From: Paragorgia papillata
Taxonomy: Eukaryota > Cnidaria > Anthozoa > Scleralcyonacea > Coralliidae
NCBI GenBank assembly: GCA_035771165.1
Contig: JAWNZC010000025.1
Location: forward strand, 4,499,501-4,563,500
Reading direction: 5' to 3'
DNA: 64,000 bases
The notes under the pieces are model-generated. The model was not told the origin of the DNA and did not search any database. It saw only the letters and a list, made by a program, of their open reading frames with translations. The translations under genes and the position numbers were made by a program. Positions 1 to 10,930 of the stretch are shown here, piece after piece (position 1 is the first letter of the stretch; each line of letters opens with the position of its first letter).

Positions 1-473
1 CTCGAGTGTTTGCATCAGGTTATATAAACACAGGGCATCCATTTTCTATTTCTTTTATGAAATAAGGCTAAAAAATGTGCCGTGACATCACAACCGTGTT
101 TACATAGCCTGATATAAACACGGTAATTGACCAATCACAGCGTGCGTAAGACGCAACCTATTTTATAAAACACTATAATGGCGAATCTAATAAATGTTTA
201 TACTAGAGAAGACTCCTCAGCTCCACCCCTTGGTCATTGATGATGGGAAAATTCAGATTCTCATACGCAGACAAAAACTGGACAAATTATGGGCAGACTA
301 ACATTTAGGTCAGCCTATACATGCCAAGCAAAATTAAATAACATGAAAGTCAATTTCTAATAAGTTATACATATTTGTGATATTACTGTTATGTTTCTGC
401 ATTAATATTACTATACCCATATGCTACTGCATGAATTACTGGACATCTACTTGACATCTTAACCAATCAGATT

Positions 474-747
474 CAGGGGCGGATCCAGGATTTTTTGAAA
501 GAGGGGGTTGACACGTCTAGGGGGATCCGGGGTATGCTCCGCCGGAAAATTTTTGATTTCTGATACCCTGAAATGCTATTTCCTGCATTTTGGGGACATT
601 AGGATCAGAAATAGTGATTTTTATACGCTATATTATACACTAAACACAATTTATATATTATATAATATACCGTTCAAAGAATACATATATAATAGGCCAA
701 TAGGCCGGGGGGGTTGCAACCCCCATAACCCCCTGGATCCACCACTG
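474..747. mobile_element. MITE with CAGNGGCGGATCCAGG-type inverted ends
   Basis: The left end CAGGGGCGGATCCAGG and the right end CCTGGATCCACCACTG are imperfect inverted repeats. A direct repeat AGATT flanks the element on both sides (469-473 and 748-752) and looks like a target-site duplication. There is no transposase; the G/C-rich subterminal parts enclose an AT-rich core. The superfamily is not certain: the ends look hAT-like, but the visible duplication is only 5 bp. Confidence 0.7.
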
Positions 748-1008
748 AGATTAAAGAATGTAGTGACAAGCACAACATTTTGAGGATCGGTAAAAAACCA
801 CCTTAAGAACAAATGGACTATAATCTCTAGAAAAACGCACTAAAATCAGAAACCCATCGATATATTTTAATAATTTTTTAGTTTTAGTATAAACTGCCCT
901 CACTACCACCAAAATTTTAGATTTGGTTTTCTTTTTTAATAGAATACCATGTTTCATCGATTATTTAGGAACTCAAAACAAAATTACTGATGTCGATTCT
1001 ATGTGATG

Positions 1009-1363
1009 TGAATAGTTGAATGTGAAAATGTTTTTTGAATTGAATTTACATGAAGATGATATCAAAGAAGGTATTTTGTGGTGTTTTTTGTTCTTGATAT
1101 AAAAAAAGTTTGAAATTTTGAGTAAAGAATGATAAATATATACAATATACTGTTCAAGTTAGTATGCCATTGATGTTTGAAAACACAGTAAAAATATTGC
1201 AGTAAATCAACTTTGGTAGTTAAGAAGTTCTTTGAGCTGATTTGAAGTTGCAACTTGCAAAGCACTGTGGTTAAATGTACCACCACCATCTTTTTTGGTA
1301 CTGTCAATATATAACTATAAATAAAAGCTCAGATAAAAAAATATTTTAACATTCAACTATTCA
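1009..1363. mobile_element. MITE with TGAATAGTTGAATG inverted ends
   Basis: The left end TGAATAGTTGAATGTGAAAA and the right end (reverse complement TGAATAGTTGAATGTTAAAA) match over about 25 bp. The interior contains a segment (about 1210-1300, gtggttaaatgtaccaccacca on either strand) that recurs near 27140-27210 and 58875-58930, so this is a dispersed family. Non-coding. Confidence 0.6.
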
Positions 1364-2056
1364 ATTTACATAGTGATCCATATCAGTAATATTGTATTTG
1401 GGTTTATAACAACTTTAAATGTAAAAGGAATGCTTATTCGAGAGAGGGAGGGGGCCTACAGTAGTAATCAAGGAAATACGGTATAAAGTATGAACTAACT
1501 AAAGACATAAATTATAGAAAAAATTGCTAATTTAGTTACATGTATAGTTTTTGTTGACAATTATGCTACTGAACAGGCACTGTCACTTGAGTCCTCTGTT
1601 TGGGAAAATTTAAAAATGTTTGCCTGACACTAATTCATTTTCAGATGGGCTAAAAAGCCTGCTCAGTGGCAGTGAATGTTTAGTGTCCTAATCAGCCAAT
1701 GTCCACGTTATTCCAAGAAATCCTCCACAAGGAATTATTGGAAAAATTCAGAAGACCATAAACTTGCTTGAATGTCTGGGGTGATTTAATAAATATTGCA
1801 ATTATGGATTATACCAGATTGCAAAACTATAAAATAGTTTCCATTATACTTTGTGGTTATGGGTGTTGACTGAATAGGACTCTTTCAAACAGAATTATAA
1901 TCTTTTGCTGACCAAATAGAATAGCAAATAGAATATATGCAGCACAGTTGCCAGACATAAAGTGTATATACTAAATAGTGTTTCAAAGTTCTAAAAATCT
2001 TAGGATTGCCTGTTATTGTTTTTTTTCCTCTTCTGTTCTTAATTTGTTGAACTACA

Positions 2057-5000
2057 TCAGCAACATGTTTTTTGTCTTTCTGGAGTGCTGCCGACATTAA
2101 TTGGAGGAGCTGAGCTTCTTTCATAGTTCGGTTGAGGCAGTCTTCGACCTGGAGAATATATAAATAGAATGGATAGGTTGAACAAGCTTTGAAAAACAAG
2201 TCTGCAAGTTGGTTCACTGGGAGTCAAGTTAAGGAGGGGGAGGAGGAAAAGAGAGGCGGTAAGGGGAGGAGTTAAAAGGGAGGAGGTAAAGGGGGAAGTA
2301 AAGGAGGAGGTAAGGAAAAGAGGGAGGTAAGGTGATAAAATAAAGGAGGTATTAAAAGGGAGGGAGTAAAGTAAAAGGAGGACTGGTAAGGGGGCATAAA
2401 GAGAGAAGATAAAAAAGAGGAGGTTAAGGAGAGAAGGTAAGATGAGGTAAACTTACTAATTTCTATAAAAAGTCCTTGAACATTCTTTGATGATAAAGCA
2501 CTTGTCTCAGCAAATATTGCTTCCACACTTTCAGCATATTCCTTTGCACTCTCCATTGAAATCTACAAAATAGAGGGACATAAGACATAATGTATAATTG
2601 CAACAATACACCAGAGTAGGACAAACCTCTCTTTGATCTTCTAAGTCGCATTTATTTCCAGCAATGGCTATGACACATTCTTGAGGTCCATATCTCTTGA
2701 TTTCTTTGATCCAGTCTTTGAGAGCATAAAAGCTTGTCTATAAAAAAGTTTAAAAAGTGTGTAAAAAATTTAAACCATAGAAATATAACACTCAAATTCT
2801 TCATTGATTTGATAGCTCAGTTGGCAGAGCATGCAGTTACAGGTATTCTTGTTCAGTTTTTTTTCTTCCCAATATTATATTTTTCATTTGTTCTTGGTTT
2901 ATCCATCTTGATCCATTTATCCACCCATCCATCCATTCATTCCATCATTCATTCTTTGGATACCATACTGTGCCATGTCGTGCCGTACGGCACATTACTT
3001 TAGCTAGTGTACTGTATTGTATTGTACAGTTGCAGTAATACAAATAATATCATGATCCCACCTGATTTGTTATATCATATACCACGATGGCAGCACTAGC
3101 ATCTCGATAGTAAAGAGGAGCAAGGCTACGGTACTAGAAAGAAATAATAATAAAAACCATTAGCATCTGTGATGCATCATACCAGTGAGTGCTGGCCACT
3201 TAGGAAGGACGACATGAACTGTCTGGAATGAAACGAGCGTGCAATGATCAGGTGGATCTATGGAGTCAAGGTCGCCGACCAGGTCAGCACAACCACCCTG
3301 TACAGTATAAACATCTTGGGATTCCTAGTTTGGATAAAGTGGTGCGAAACAATCGTCTGAGATGGTTTGGGCATGTAGAATGCAGTGACGGTTGGATCAA
3401 GAGGTGCTCTACACTTGAGATGGATGGTAGAACCAGCAGAGAGCACCCAAGGAAGACATGGTGAGATACCATTAAGGAAGATCTGCGAGCCTGGGACCTG
3501 ACCAGTGATATGGCTAGTGACAGATACAAGTGGCGGAGTAGTGTTAGTGCAGCCACAGCCTGCAGGTAGCTACTTAAGTCCAACCCCCAGGATTGGGGAA
3601 AAGAAGACTTTAAATTGTAGAGTTGTACTGTAGTAGTAGCATCTGCCTGAGAAATTTGGGAAAACATATAACCAGTAATAATGCTAGCATCTAGCATCAG
3701 GTCAGCACAGGTTGGCTTTGAGTACTCAACCAATTCTTACAGTAATAATAGCGAGGTTCATATCACACTTCCACTACCGCTACTGCTACCGTAAATGTGG
3801 TTAAGCTGATGTACGGTAATGTTCGTTTTTTCGTTCTGTAGTCGTAGTTGGTTTTAATCCTGGTATCGTAAAACGCTTTCTTTTTGCACTAGGCTTGAGA
3901 CCTGCGACCATTACTGAACGTAAAAACAATATTTGACAAGCTTGTTTGTCAGTTTACGGTAGCGGTAGCGGTAGTGGAAGTGTAATCTGAACCTCGCTAT
4001 TGTATGAGTCAAATCCAACTGTGATCATCCCCCCCCCCCCCACCCAGGCAAACCCCGGGCATTTGACCCAAGGTGAGCTCCGTATAGGCGGGAATTTGAC
4101 GCAAAGCAATCCCACCCGGTCGGGCATTTGACTATTGAAAAAAGTTGGTCAGCGGTTGCATGTTAAAAAATCTCCTCGTTCTAGCCATCTCTTCAGTCTG
4201 CATGATCTTTTCTGTTGATATTCCACGAGAACATTTGAAAATGCTGTTGCAAAAAATGTCTGGAATGCAAAGAAGGACGTGAAACTTTATGGTAGTGAAT
4301 TTTTTGTTGTCTATGAATGAAATATTTCAAACAAAATCTTTTAATAGAGCCTTGACAGTCCCAGACAGTGGGGCATTTGACTGTGTTTTCAGTCCGCATA
4401 GTGGGGAATTTGACCAAAATCTTTCGGAAAAGTCAAATTTCCGGGGGGTTTGCCCGGGGGGGGATGATCGCAGTTGGAATTGACTCATACATAACTGTGT
4501 ATTATTCACAATCACTCACCCTTTCCTGACCTGCAGTATCCCATATTTGAAACTTATACACTTGTTCATCAGCTACAAACATTTTAGACATAAAAGATGC
4601 CCTAAATTAAAATACAAAAATGATAGTTGTGTTAATTTTTTTATTTAAAATATAGAGTGTCTGTAACTTATTAACATTCTACCACTGACATGCCACTGAA
4701 GTTGAATTGGGTTAAAGCCAATTTTACAGGAATTAAGGTACATATATTAACTTTTTGCAAAAAATATTTGTTTGCAGGGAGAGTCTCGTAAATTTTTTTA
4801 AATTTGTCGAAGTGGCTATATTAAGAGCAAATATGCCACAAATGTAGGCATATTCACAGAGTTTAATAGGCTGTATTGCAATTTTGGAGGGTTAGTCGCA
4901 ACCTTTAATTAGAGCTAAGCGTTCATTGGTTGGGGTTAAGGTTAGGATTAGGTATAGGCTTATTTTGCCGAAAATATAACAACTTCCTCTTCCTTTTGAT

Positions 5001-5381
5001 ATTGCATAACTATTTAAATGTGTCACATTTTAGTCTCACGTAATATAGCTTGTTCCAAATTACCTCAATTCTAGAATAAATAATTAAACCTTCATGATTA
5101 CGAGAAGAATTAACCGAAAATTTTACATAGAACATTCGAGGAAACGCTCTCACTCACCCGATAGTGGGTTTCGACCTGTCGTCGAATCGATCGGAAACAA
5201 ACCTTAAAACCAAACATGATTTTCCAACCCCAGTATCCTAAAAAAAACAACAGTAAAGTGTCACTCCTGGTGCCCAAAAACACGACAAAGGTTTTGCAAT
5301 ACGTACTCCGAGAAGACACACTTTAATTTCTCGCATAGAATCACCAACTCGGGATGAAACACTGTTAGTTCTATAATCCAT
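2057..5381 (-). CDS. Rab GTPase, Rab22/Rab31-like, 7 exons
   Basis: Small GTPase of endosomal vesicle traffic, 205 aa. Exons, 5' to 3' on the minus strand: 5307-5381, 5158-5237, 4520-4601, 3062-3133, 2627-2737, 2457-2562, 2057-2148; all introns are GT-AG and phases agree. Visible motifs: P-loop GDTGVGKS (residues 25-32), effector loop ending PTIGASF, WDTAGQE (72-78), NKCD (131-134), ETSA (159-162), and a C-terminal CC for double prenylation and membrane anchoring. The IKVCLLGDTGVGKS and PTIGASFMSK words resemble Rab22A/Rab31 more than Rab5 or Rab21, but the subfamily call needs a tree. The 15-residue extension before MREIKV is longer than usual; the inner Met at residue 16 is an alternative start. 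It is head to head with TIMM21. Introns carry two adjacent MITEs and a LINE fragment. Confidence 0.95.
2219..2450. repeat. Purine-rich GGAGGTAA-type low-complexity tract in a Rab intron
   Basis: About 230 bp of degenerate (GGAGG(T)AAR)n repeats on the plus strand, lying in the last intron of the Rab gene, where it is a pyrimidine tract on the transcribed-sense strand. It ends close to the donor of the penultimate exon. Non-coding. Confidence 0.7.
3200..3625 (+). mobile_element. Non-LTR retrotransposon ORF2 C-terminal fragment
   Basis: Translation on the plus strand gives NNRLRWFGHVE, then CSTLEMDGR, PRKTW and KEDLRAWDL-type words. These are typical of the extreme C-terminus of LINE ORF2 proteins downstream of the reverse transcriptase. 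The frame is interrupted by a stop (TGA near 3462) and probably a shift, so this is a dead 5'-truncated copy. It lies antisense in a Rab intron. Confidence 0.65.
3748..4001. mobile_element. MITE with AATAGCGAGGTTCA ends
   Basis: Inverted ends of at least 40 bp: AATAGCGAGGTTCATATCAC at left and the complement of GTAATCTGAACCTCGCTATT at right. Both continue into CTTCCACTACCGCT and a subterminal (ACCGCT)n array. No coding capacity. It abuts another MITE at 4002. Confidence 0.75.
4002..4490. mobile_element. MITE with GTATGAGTCAA ends and GGGCATTTGAC repeats
   Basis: The inverted ends GTATGAGTCAAATCCAACTG / CAGTTGGAATTGACTCATAC continue into GATCATCCCCCC. The word GGGCATTTGAC or GGGAATTTGAC occurs several times inside in both orientations. 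Non-autonomous; it sits directly beside the MITE at 3748-4001. Confidence 0.75.
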
Positions 5382-6326
5382 ATATTCGCCAAGTCCAAGT
5401 TCACAAAAAGGTATACGTATTTATATCGGTGAGAAACTCAATGATTCATTCCATGGCTCAAAGAGGCTTTGGTAGAGGATGTTAGGAAACGATATTGTAT
5501 TGAAATAGAGCTTGTATTGAACGAGAAAGTACTAAACTAATATTATATATACAGCAATTAATATATAAAATACGTCGCAATTACGACAACAAGATGGCGA
5601 CTTTGGTTTGGCTTCACTTCCTGTTTGTCATTTCTCGGAGTTCTAAAAATAGACCGTGATCACGTGAACCATGTGGCCACATTAACGTTTGATTGTTACA
5701 TATATGTTTAACCCCAAATTTTGTTATCATCTAAATTAATACGTTCTACTTTCGGCAAATAGTTGAACAACGAAATATTTTTTAGATTGGAGCAACCTTT
5801 ATTGCTTTAATAGAGATTTTTGTTTTCAAAATGGCGCCAAAGTAGTATTATCTATACAATATTTATTTGCAGGAGTGACATGCCCAATTCAGTCCATTAA
5901 TGGTGTGTTTGAACAACATGTTCCATATTGTATGAGTTTTTCCACAAAAATTTTCAGGTTGTTTATCTTGCCAAAATTAAAAGAGAAAGAAAGCCAAATG
6001 CCTACATAGACGTCATCTCATTACCATACTAGAAATGCGAATCGCCAAAAAACATTGAAGAATAGCTCCAATCAAAAAAAAAATTCACTGAACAACTGTT
6101 TGCTCTTGTAGAACGTATTCAGATGATAAAAAATTTGGCTTTATATGCACTTCAAGAAAAAAAGGAAAGAGAAGGGAAGAAGAGGAAAGGAAGGAAGAGA
6201 AGGAAGGAGAACGGGAGGGAACAAAATGGGGAGGGAAAGAAAATTAAAGGCAAAAAGACTAGTACTTAGTCTCCCGTTCTGTAGTTCTACCCGGCCACAT
6301 GGCGAATATTGGAATATTCAGTCGAA
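5382..6326. promoter_or_regulatory. Shared intergenic region between Rab gene and TIMM21
   Basis: The two genes diverge from this 945-bp gap. It contains AAGATGGCG (about 5590) and AAATGGCGCC (about 5830), words resembling YY1-type promoter motifs. A second AAGATGGCG lies inside TIMM21 exon 1. A GGAAG-rich purine tract covers about 6150-6240. No TATA box could be assigned with confidence. A 16-codon open frame starts at ATG 6299 and overlaps the TIMM21 start. Confidence 0.45.
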
Positions 6327-8490
6327 ATGAAAACATTGTGGTCCAGTAGATATTTGAATCGTTTTAATTTAAGTTCAGCTTCTATATTAGCTGGAAAACC
6401 TTGGGTTCTTCTTCCCAACGTTAATGGTTGTCCACGATTTCTGTTCAAAGTGAGAACACTTGCGGTTGCCTCCAAATATTCAAGATGGCGACTCAATCCA
6501 ACCACCCTGGAATGGTCTAAGTTTTGTGTTACTGTACGCAAATTTCATGGCTGTAATACCCTCGTTGTAAACCAGAAACAAAAGAAGGCTGAAACATTGC
6601 AGGAGTTAGTCGAGGCAACGGAAAAAACGCAAACTGCAGTTACTGTTGGACAGAAAGGTATAAAACTGGGACATGGTACCAATGTACAATGCTACAGCTG
6701 TATCAATGCCTTAATGGTACATTAAAACTTGTTGAAAAAATATAGTACCGGTATATGTAAAGCTCAATACTATTTACTATATTTTTTGCAACAAGTCATA
6801 TTTACAGTTGAACCGGATGTTCTTTCCCGTATGACCTTGCAATATTGATAGCAACATTGCACTTAGCAAGTTGCTAAAAATTCCCATTTTAAATACCGTC
6901 AATTGCATCTAAGGATGGACACTGTTGATAAAAAACATTACCTCCACCAGCGTCAAACTTCAACGTTTCCCAGGAGCATTTGACAGGTTTCTTTTAGCTC
7001 AACCAATCACATTTAACCAGTCTCAAGGTGATTGGTTGAGCTAAAAGAAACCTGTCAAATGCTCGTAGGAAACGTTGAAGTTTGATGCTGAAAAAAAAAT
7101 GCAAAAAATAGTATTAAAATGGTAATACAGTAATAATGATTTTTTTGTAATTTTAGTTGCTCAAGCTGGAAAAGATGTTAGCTACTTCGCAATAATGTTG
7201 GCTGGTTTTGCTGTTACAGGTACTCTACAATGGACTATAAAAGTTAACTTCTAAGAATAATATGTATATCAGATTAAGATTCAACTTTTTTTCTATGTTA
7301 TTTATTGAACAACCAACATTATTTTTAGGTGCTCTGCTGTGGTATGTGTTGAGTGAATTATTTTTAAGTAGCAGCCCAAACAAAATTTATGCTGATGCAT
7401 TGAAGAAAGTTAAGCGGAACGAGGAGGTATTGACTAGCTATGATAGTTTAATGTTTGGTCTAACTTTTTCCCACAACCTGTATTTTTGCAAAAGTTGTGT
7501 GTGTCACCTTCCTCTCTTCTCACAAAATGTCTCACTCCTAGTGTGGCATGCTCCTTGGTACTGAAATATTATATTTTGTTTTCACAAGGTTATTGAGGCT
7601 ATTGGAGAATCAATTAAAGCTTACGGTGAAGAAACCTCCAGAGGAAGGAGGAGGCATGTTAGGTATACAATGAAATCAATTTTGCAAATAAATAATTCAC
7701 ATTGTCTGACATAGTCTACTTGACATGACATGTACACTCACAAAAAACTGTAAAGTAAGGACTTATACAGGTACTTGCCACCATTCGCAGGGTACCACCA
7801 CTACCATAGTACCTTTTGTAACAACACTTCCTTTCTTGACTAAATTATTTAATTTTTTTCTAGTTTCCAGGAATATATTGTTGCTGGAGAGAACTATATG
7901 AGAGTAAAATTTTATGTTGCTGGAAAGCATCGCAAAGGAACTGTTCATGTTGATGTTAAACAGGTTCTATTGTATTAATAATGAATTAATTATTCATAAC
8001 AAAATTTTAATTAAAATAGGGTTAAAACCATTCCACACCAAAGCCAACAGCGAAGTGCACAGTTGCTATTTATAGACCAAAACTCAGACAAACTAACCGA
8101 AATTGAATCTTGAGGGATTTCTAATGAGCCAGTTTCTTTTGTTGGAAATGCAAGAATAAATTATAAACTCCGACAAACATGAATTTGATGTCATCTGTGC
8201 ACTTCGCTATTCTTTAGAATTTTTTTCATGCCTGGTTGGGGTTCTTCTTGGACTTTCATTCGTAGTAAAATGGTGTAGTGGCATTATACAGAGTAAAAGG
8301 GACCATTTTTATCCAGCTCAAGCTGGAATGGGTTAACTTACTGGTAAGGTTGTTTTTGCATCACTTATTGCTTATGCTATTGGATGATATGTCTTTTTAG
8401 GTTGGTTCAAGGAAATTTGAATACCGATTTATATTCGTAGAACTGGATGGTTTTCCACCAAGAACAATTATCATAGAAGATAACAGATAA
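6327..8490 (+). CDS. TIMM21: TIM21, mitochondrial inner-membrane import subunit
   Basis: Subunit of the TIM23 presequence translocase that also helps early respiratory-complex assembly. Exons: 6327-6657, 7157-7219, 7329-7426, 7589-7662, 7864-7963, 8401-8490; 251 aa, all phases consistent. Residues 1-95 are Arg/Ser/Leu-rich with almost no acids, as expected for a mitochondrial presequence. One membrane span follows at about 117-145 (YFAIMLAGFAVTGALLWYVL), then the conserved intermembrane-space domain with ENYMRVKFYV and HRKGTVHVDV-type strands. The start was chosen as the first ATG in the open frame; a short upstream frame (ATG 6299) overlaps it and could reduce initiation. Intron 1 carries a fold-back element. 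Its 3' end converges with the TRAF gene: a plus-strand AATAAA lies at 8717-8722. Confidence 0.95.
6949..7089. mobile_element. Fold-back palindrome in TIMM21 intron 1
   Basis: Two arms of about 60 bp (AGCGTCAAACTTCAACG... and its complement ending ...AAGTTTGATGCT) are nearly perfectly complementary across a short spacer (cacatttaaccagtctcaag). The transcript should fold into one long hairpin. No coding capacity. Confidence 0.8.
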
Positions 8491-8677
8491 TGGACTGACA
8501 GAAGTTTGATTTTATTGATTGTTTGATGTGTTTTAAAAATTGTACAAGACAAAAATTCATGTGTGACTTTTGGTAACTTTACTTCTTTTTCATATACCAA
8601 GTGATCTATTGCCTATATTGCATTAGAGTCGCGTTTTAATATATCCAAAAATAAGGTATCCAACGAGAAGAACAACG

Positions 8678-8722
8678 TTTATTTGCACCCGTAATGTTTA
8701 CAATGTAGAAAATAGAAATAAA
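8678..8722. terminator. Overlapping poly(A) signals of convergent genes TIMM21 and TRAF
   Basis: A plus-strand AATAAA is at 8717-8722, about 230 nt after the TIMM21 stop. A minus-strand AATAAA is at 8678-8683 (tttatt on the plus strand), about 55 nt after the TRAF stop. Each signal lies beyond the other, so the two 3' ends probably overlap by tens of bases. Inferred from signals only. Confidence 0.5.
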
Positions 8723-8737
8723 GAACAGAAATTATTT

Positions 8738-10865
8738 TTATGCATCAATGTAGCTACAATTTCGGACTTTTGCCGAGATATTAGCCACAAAACGGATAAA
8801 CAAGGAATCATTCTTGCAGTATGTATCGCTGCAAGCCACGCTTTGTAGGACAAACTTTCGCGCGCCTTTCCCGAGCTGCCTTTCGGGCGTAGGCCTCGCG
8901 ATCCAGTGGGGATCAAAGCTAGCGGTGATGTTACAGCGGTCTTCAGTGTTGTCGTCACGTTGGTCGATGAGGGTGAAAGTGAATCGTGGATTGACAGGCC
9001 AGGGAAGAATGTCGTCATATTCGCCGACAATAACCTAAGAAAAAACAAAATTTAGGGAATTGAAACAGTTTTTATCCGCTAGGATGCCAGGACATCTTCT
9101 CTCTGACGTGAAAAATCGTCTGCCGCGTTAGTCGGAGTCAAAGTCTACAGTACGAATCCCTCTCAATAGACACTTCTCTTTATAGCGCTGGATAACTTTC
9201 TTAAATATAAATGGTTACCGGACATCGGCCCGGTCCCAAAAATGTTCGCATTATATAGGGATTTAACTTGCAACTATACGCATTGAAAGGCTAAATATCT
9301 TGTAAGCAGGAAGGGAGGAAGGAAGGGAGGAAAGAAGGAAGGCAGTAAGGACGGAAGGGAAGGAAGGAAGGAGAGAGATGTAGGGAGGAAGGGAGGGAGG
9401 AAGGACGGACGGACAAAATTACAGGACAACACACAAACTCGACATCGCATCAAGACACATTATAACGATAAGCAATTCCTTACCTGCAATCCAACTGAAA
9501 TGTACTTCCCCTTTCCGCTACCGAAACCATTTATCCACAGCCCAGCACACATTTTATATCCATTTTTATGAGTATAGAACGGATCACTGACTAACAACTC
9601 CGGGGAGCGAAGATTCCTCGCGTCTTTAAGTTTCTCACTGAACTGTGAGATCCTCCAGACAAGCTCTCCGTCAGCAAACTGGCTTCTCAGGTCAAGAAGG
9701 TCTTTCTTGTAGGAGCTCAGCGCGTCCCGTTGAAGTTTAATGTGCTCTTTTTGTAACTGGATACTTTCATTTTGAGCTTCCAGACATTTTTGTTGTTTGA
9801 TCAACGTATCGTGAACTGATTGTAAATGTTTCTCCATTGTCTTATCAAGATGTTCTTTCATCTCGTCTCTTTTGCCCTGACGAGGAACAACAAAAAATAA
9901 ACAAGATATAGAAGAAAGGAACTGTTTATTACTTTGTTATTTAGTTTGTTTCCTACTTCGTCGGTCTGTTCGTCTGCACAATTAGTGTGCCCGTGTTGTT
10001 GCGTCCTTGGTTCCGTTTGTCCTTGCTCGCTTGCTTGCTCGCTCGCTCGCTTCCTTCCTTCCTTCCTTCCTTCCTTCCTTCCTTCCTTCCTTCCTTCCTT
10101 CCTTCCTTCCTTCCTTCCTTCCTTCCTTCCTTCCTTCCTTCCTTCCTTCCTAGTTCCTTCCTTCTTTCCTTTGTGTGTCTGTGTGTGCCTCTCTTCGATC
10201 GTTTCAAGGAATGCAACTAGTGCGATATTTAGATTGTCCTTACCTTGAATGAACATCCAGCGTTTGAATATTTACACTGTAAAACGCTAAGTGGACACTC
10301 TTCTTGTTTATGAACGATAATCTAATAAAAACAAATATGGAAACCACACAATCTCAAACAAGGATAAAAACATGGTCTGCCATATTAGTTAAACAGAAAA
10401 ATATACTATATAGTTTTGTCAGACGCCAGACGATTTTGACTCTGGTTAACGCCAGACGATTTTACTTGTCAAGGAGAGTTTTCAGTGACCAAGGGTTTAA
10501 AGACCAAAAGAGGTTGTTTTCATAGTATTTCGTCAGCAACATGTTGTTGTAGTCGTCCTTCTTGTTAGTTTTTGTTTTGTTGTTGTAAACCTGTCATGCA
10601 GTTGCTTTTACTTTGTCGTTTGTCACATTGAATACGTTTATTGTTGAAAGGAGATAGTAGTCGTCAGTTATTCCTCGTCGTAGTTAAGTCTTCTTCTCTT
10701 CGTACATGAACACCAGTATACGTCCAGGATTTAAAGGTTAATTCTAATTAGACTCAAACAATATAAGAATAATAATAGATCAGTTTAACGTACTTCAACA
10801 TATGTCTGTCTGTCTGTTTGTTTGTTTGTTTGTTTGTTTGTTTGTTTGTTTGTTCATTTTCAGTT

Positions 10866-10930
<65 letters not shown>

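Larger units (their letters stand above)
1..2056. other. Intergenic flank with small DNA-transposon remnants
   Basis: No coding exon is supported here. The stretch holds two MITE-like elements described separately (474-747 and 1009-1363). Positions 1-170 contain words that recur in both orientations (around 15-30 and 95-120, tttacat/atataaacac), suggesting another decayed fold-back. I see nothing recognisable in 1370-2056 apart from the probable 3' UTR of the Rab gene that ends at 2057. Confidence 0.5.

Noticed and set aside
2811..2845. A tRNA gene (GATAGCTCAGTTGGCAGAGC)
   Set aside because: Only the D-arm/A-box is present, with no B box or acceptor; a SINE remnant at most.
9858..10256. Long KEGR / LPSF repeat proteins
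   Set aside because: Translation of the (CCTT)n microsatellite within a TRAF intron; the real TRAF exons flank it.
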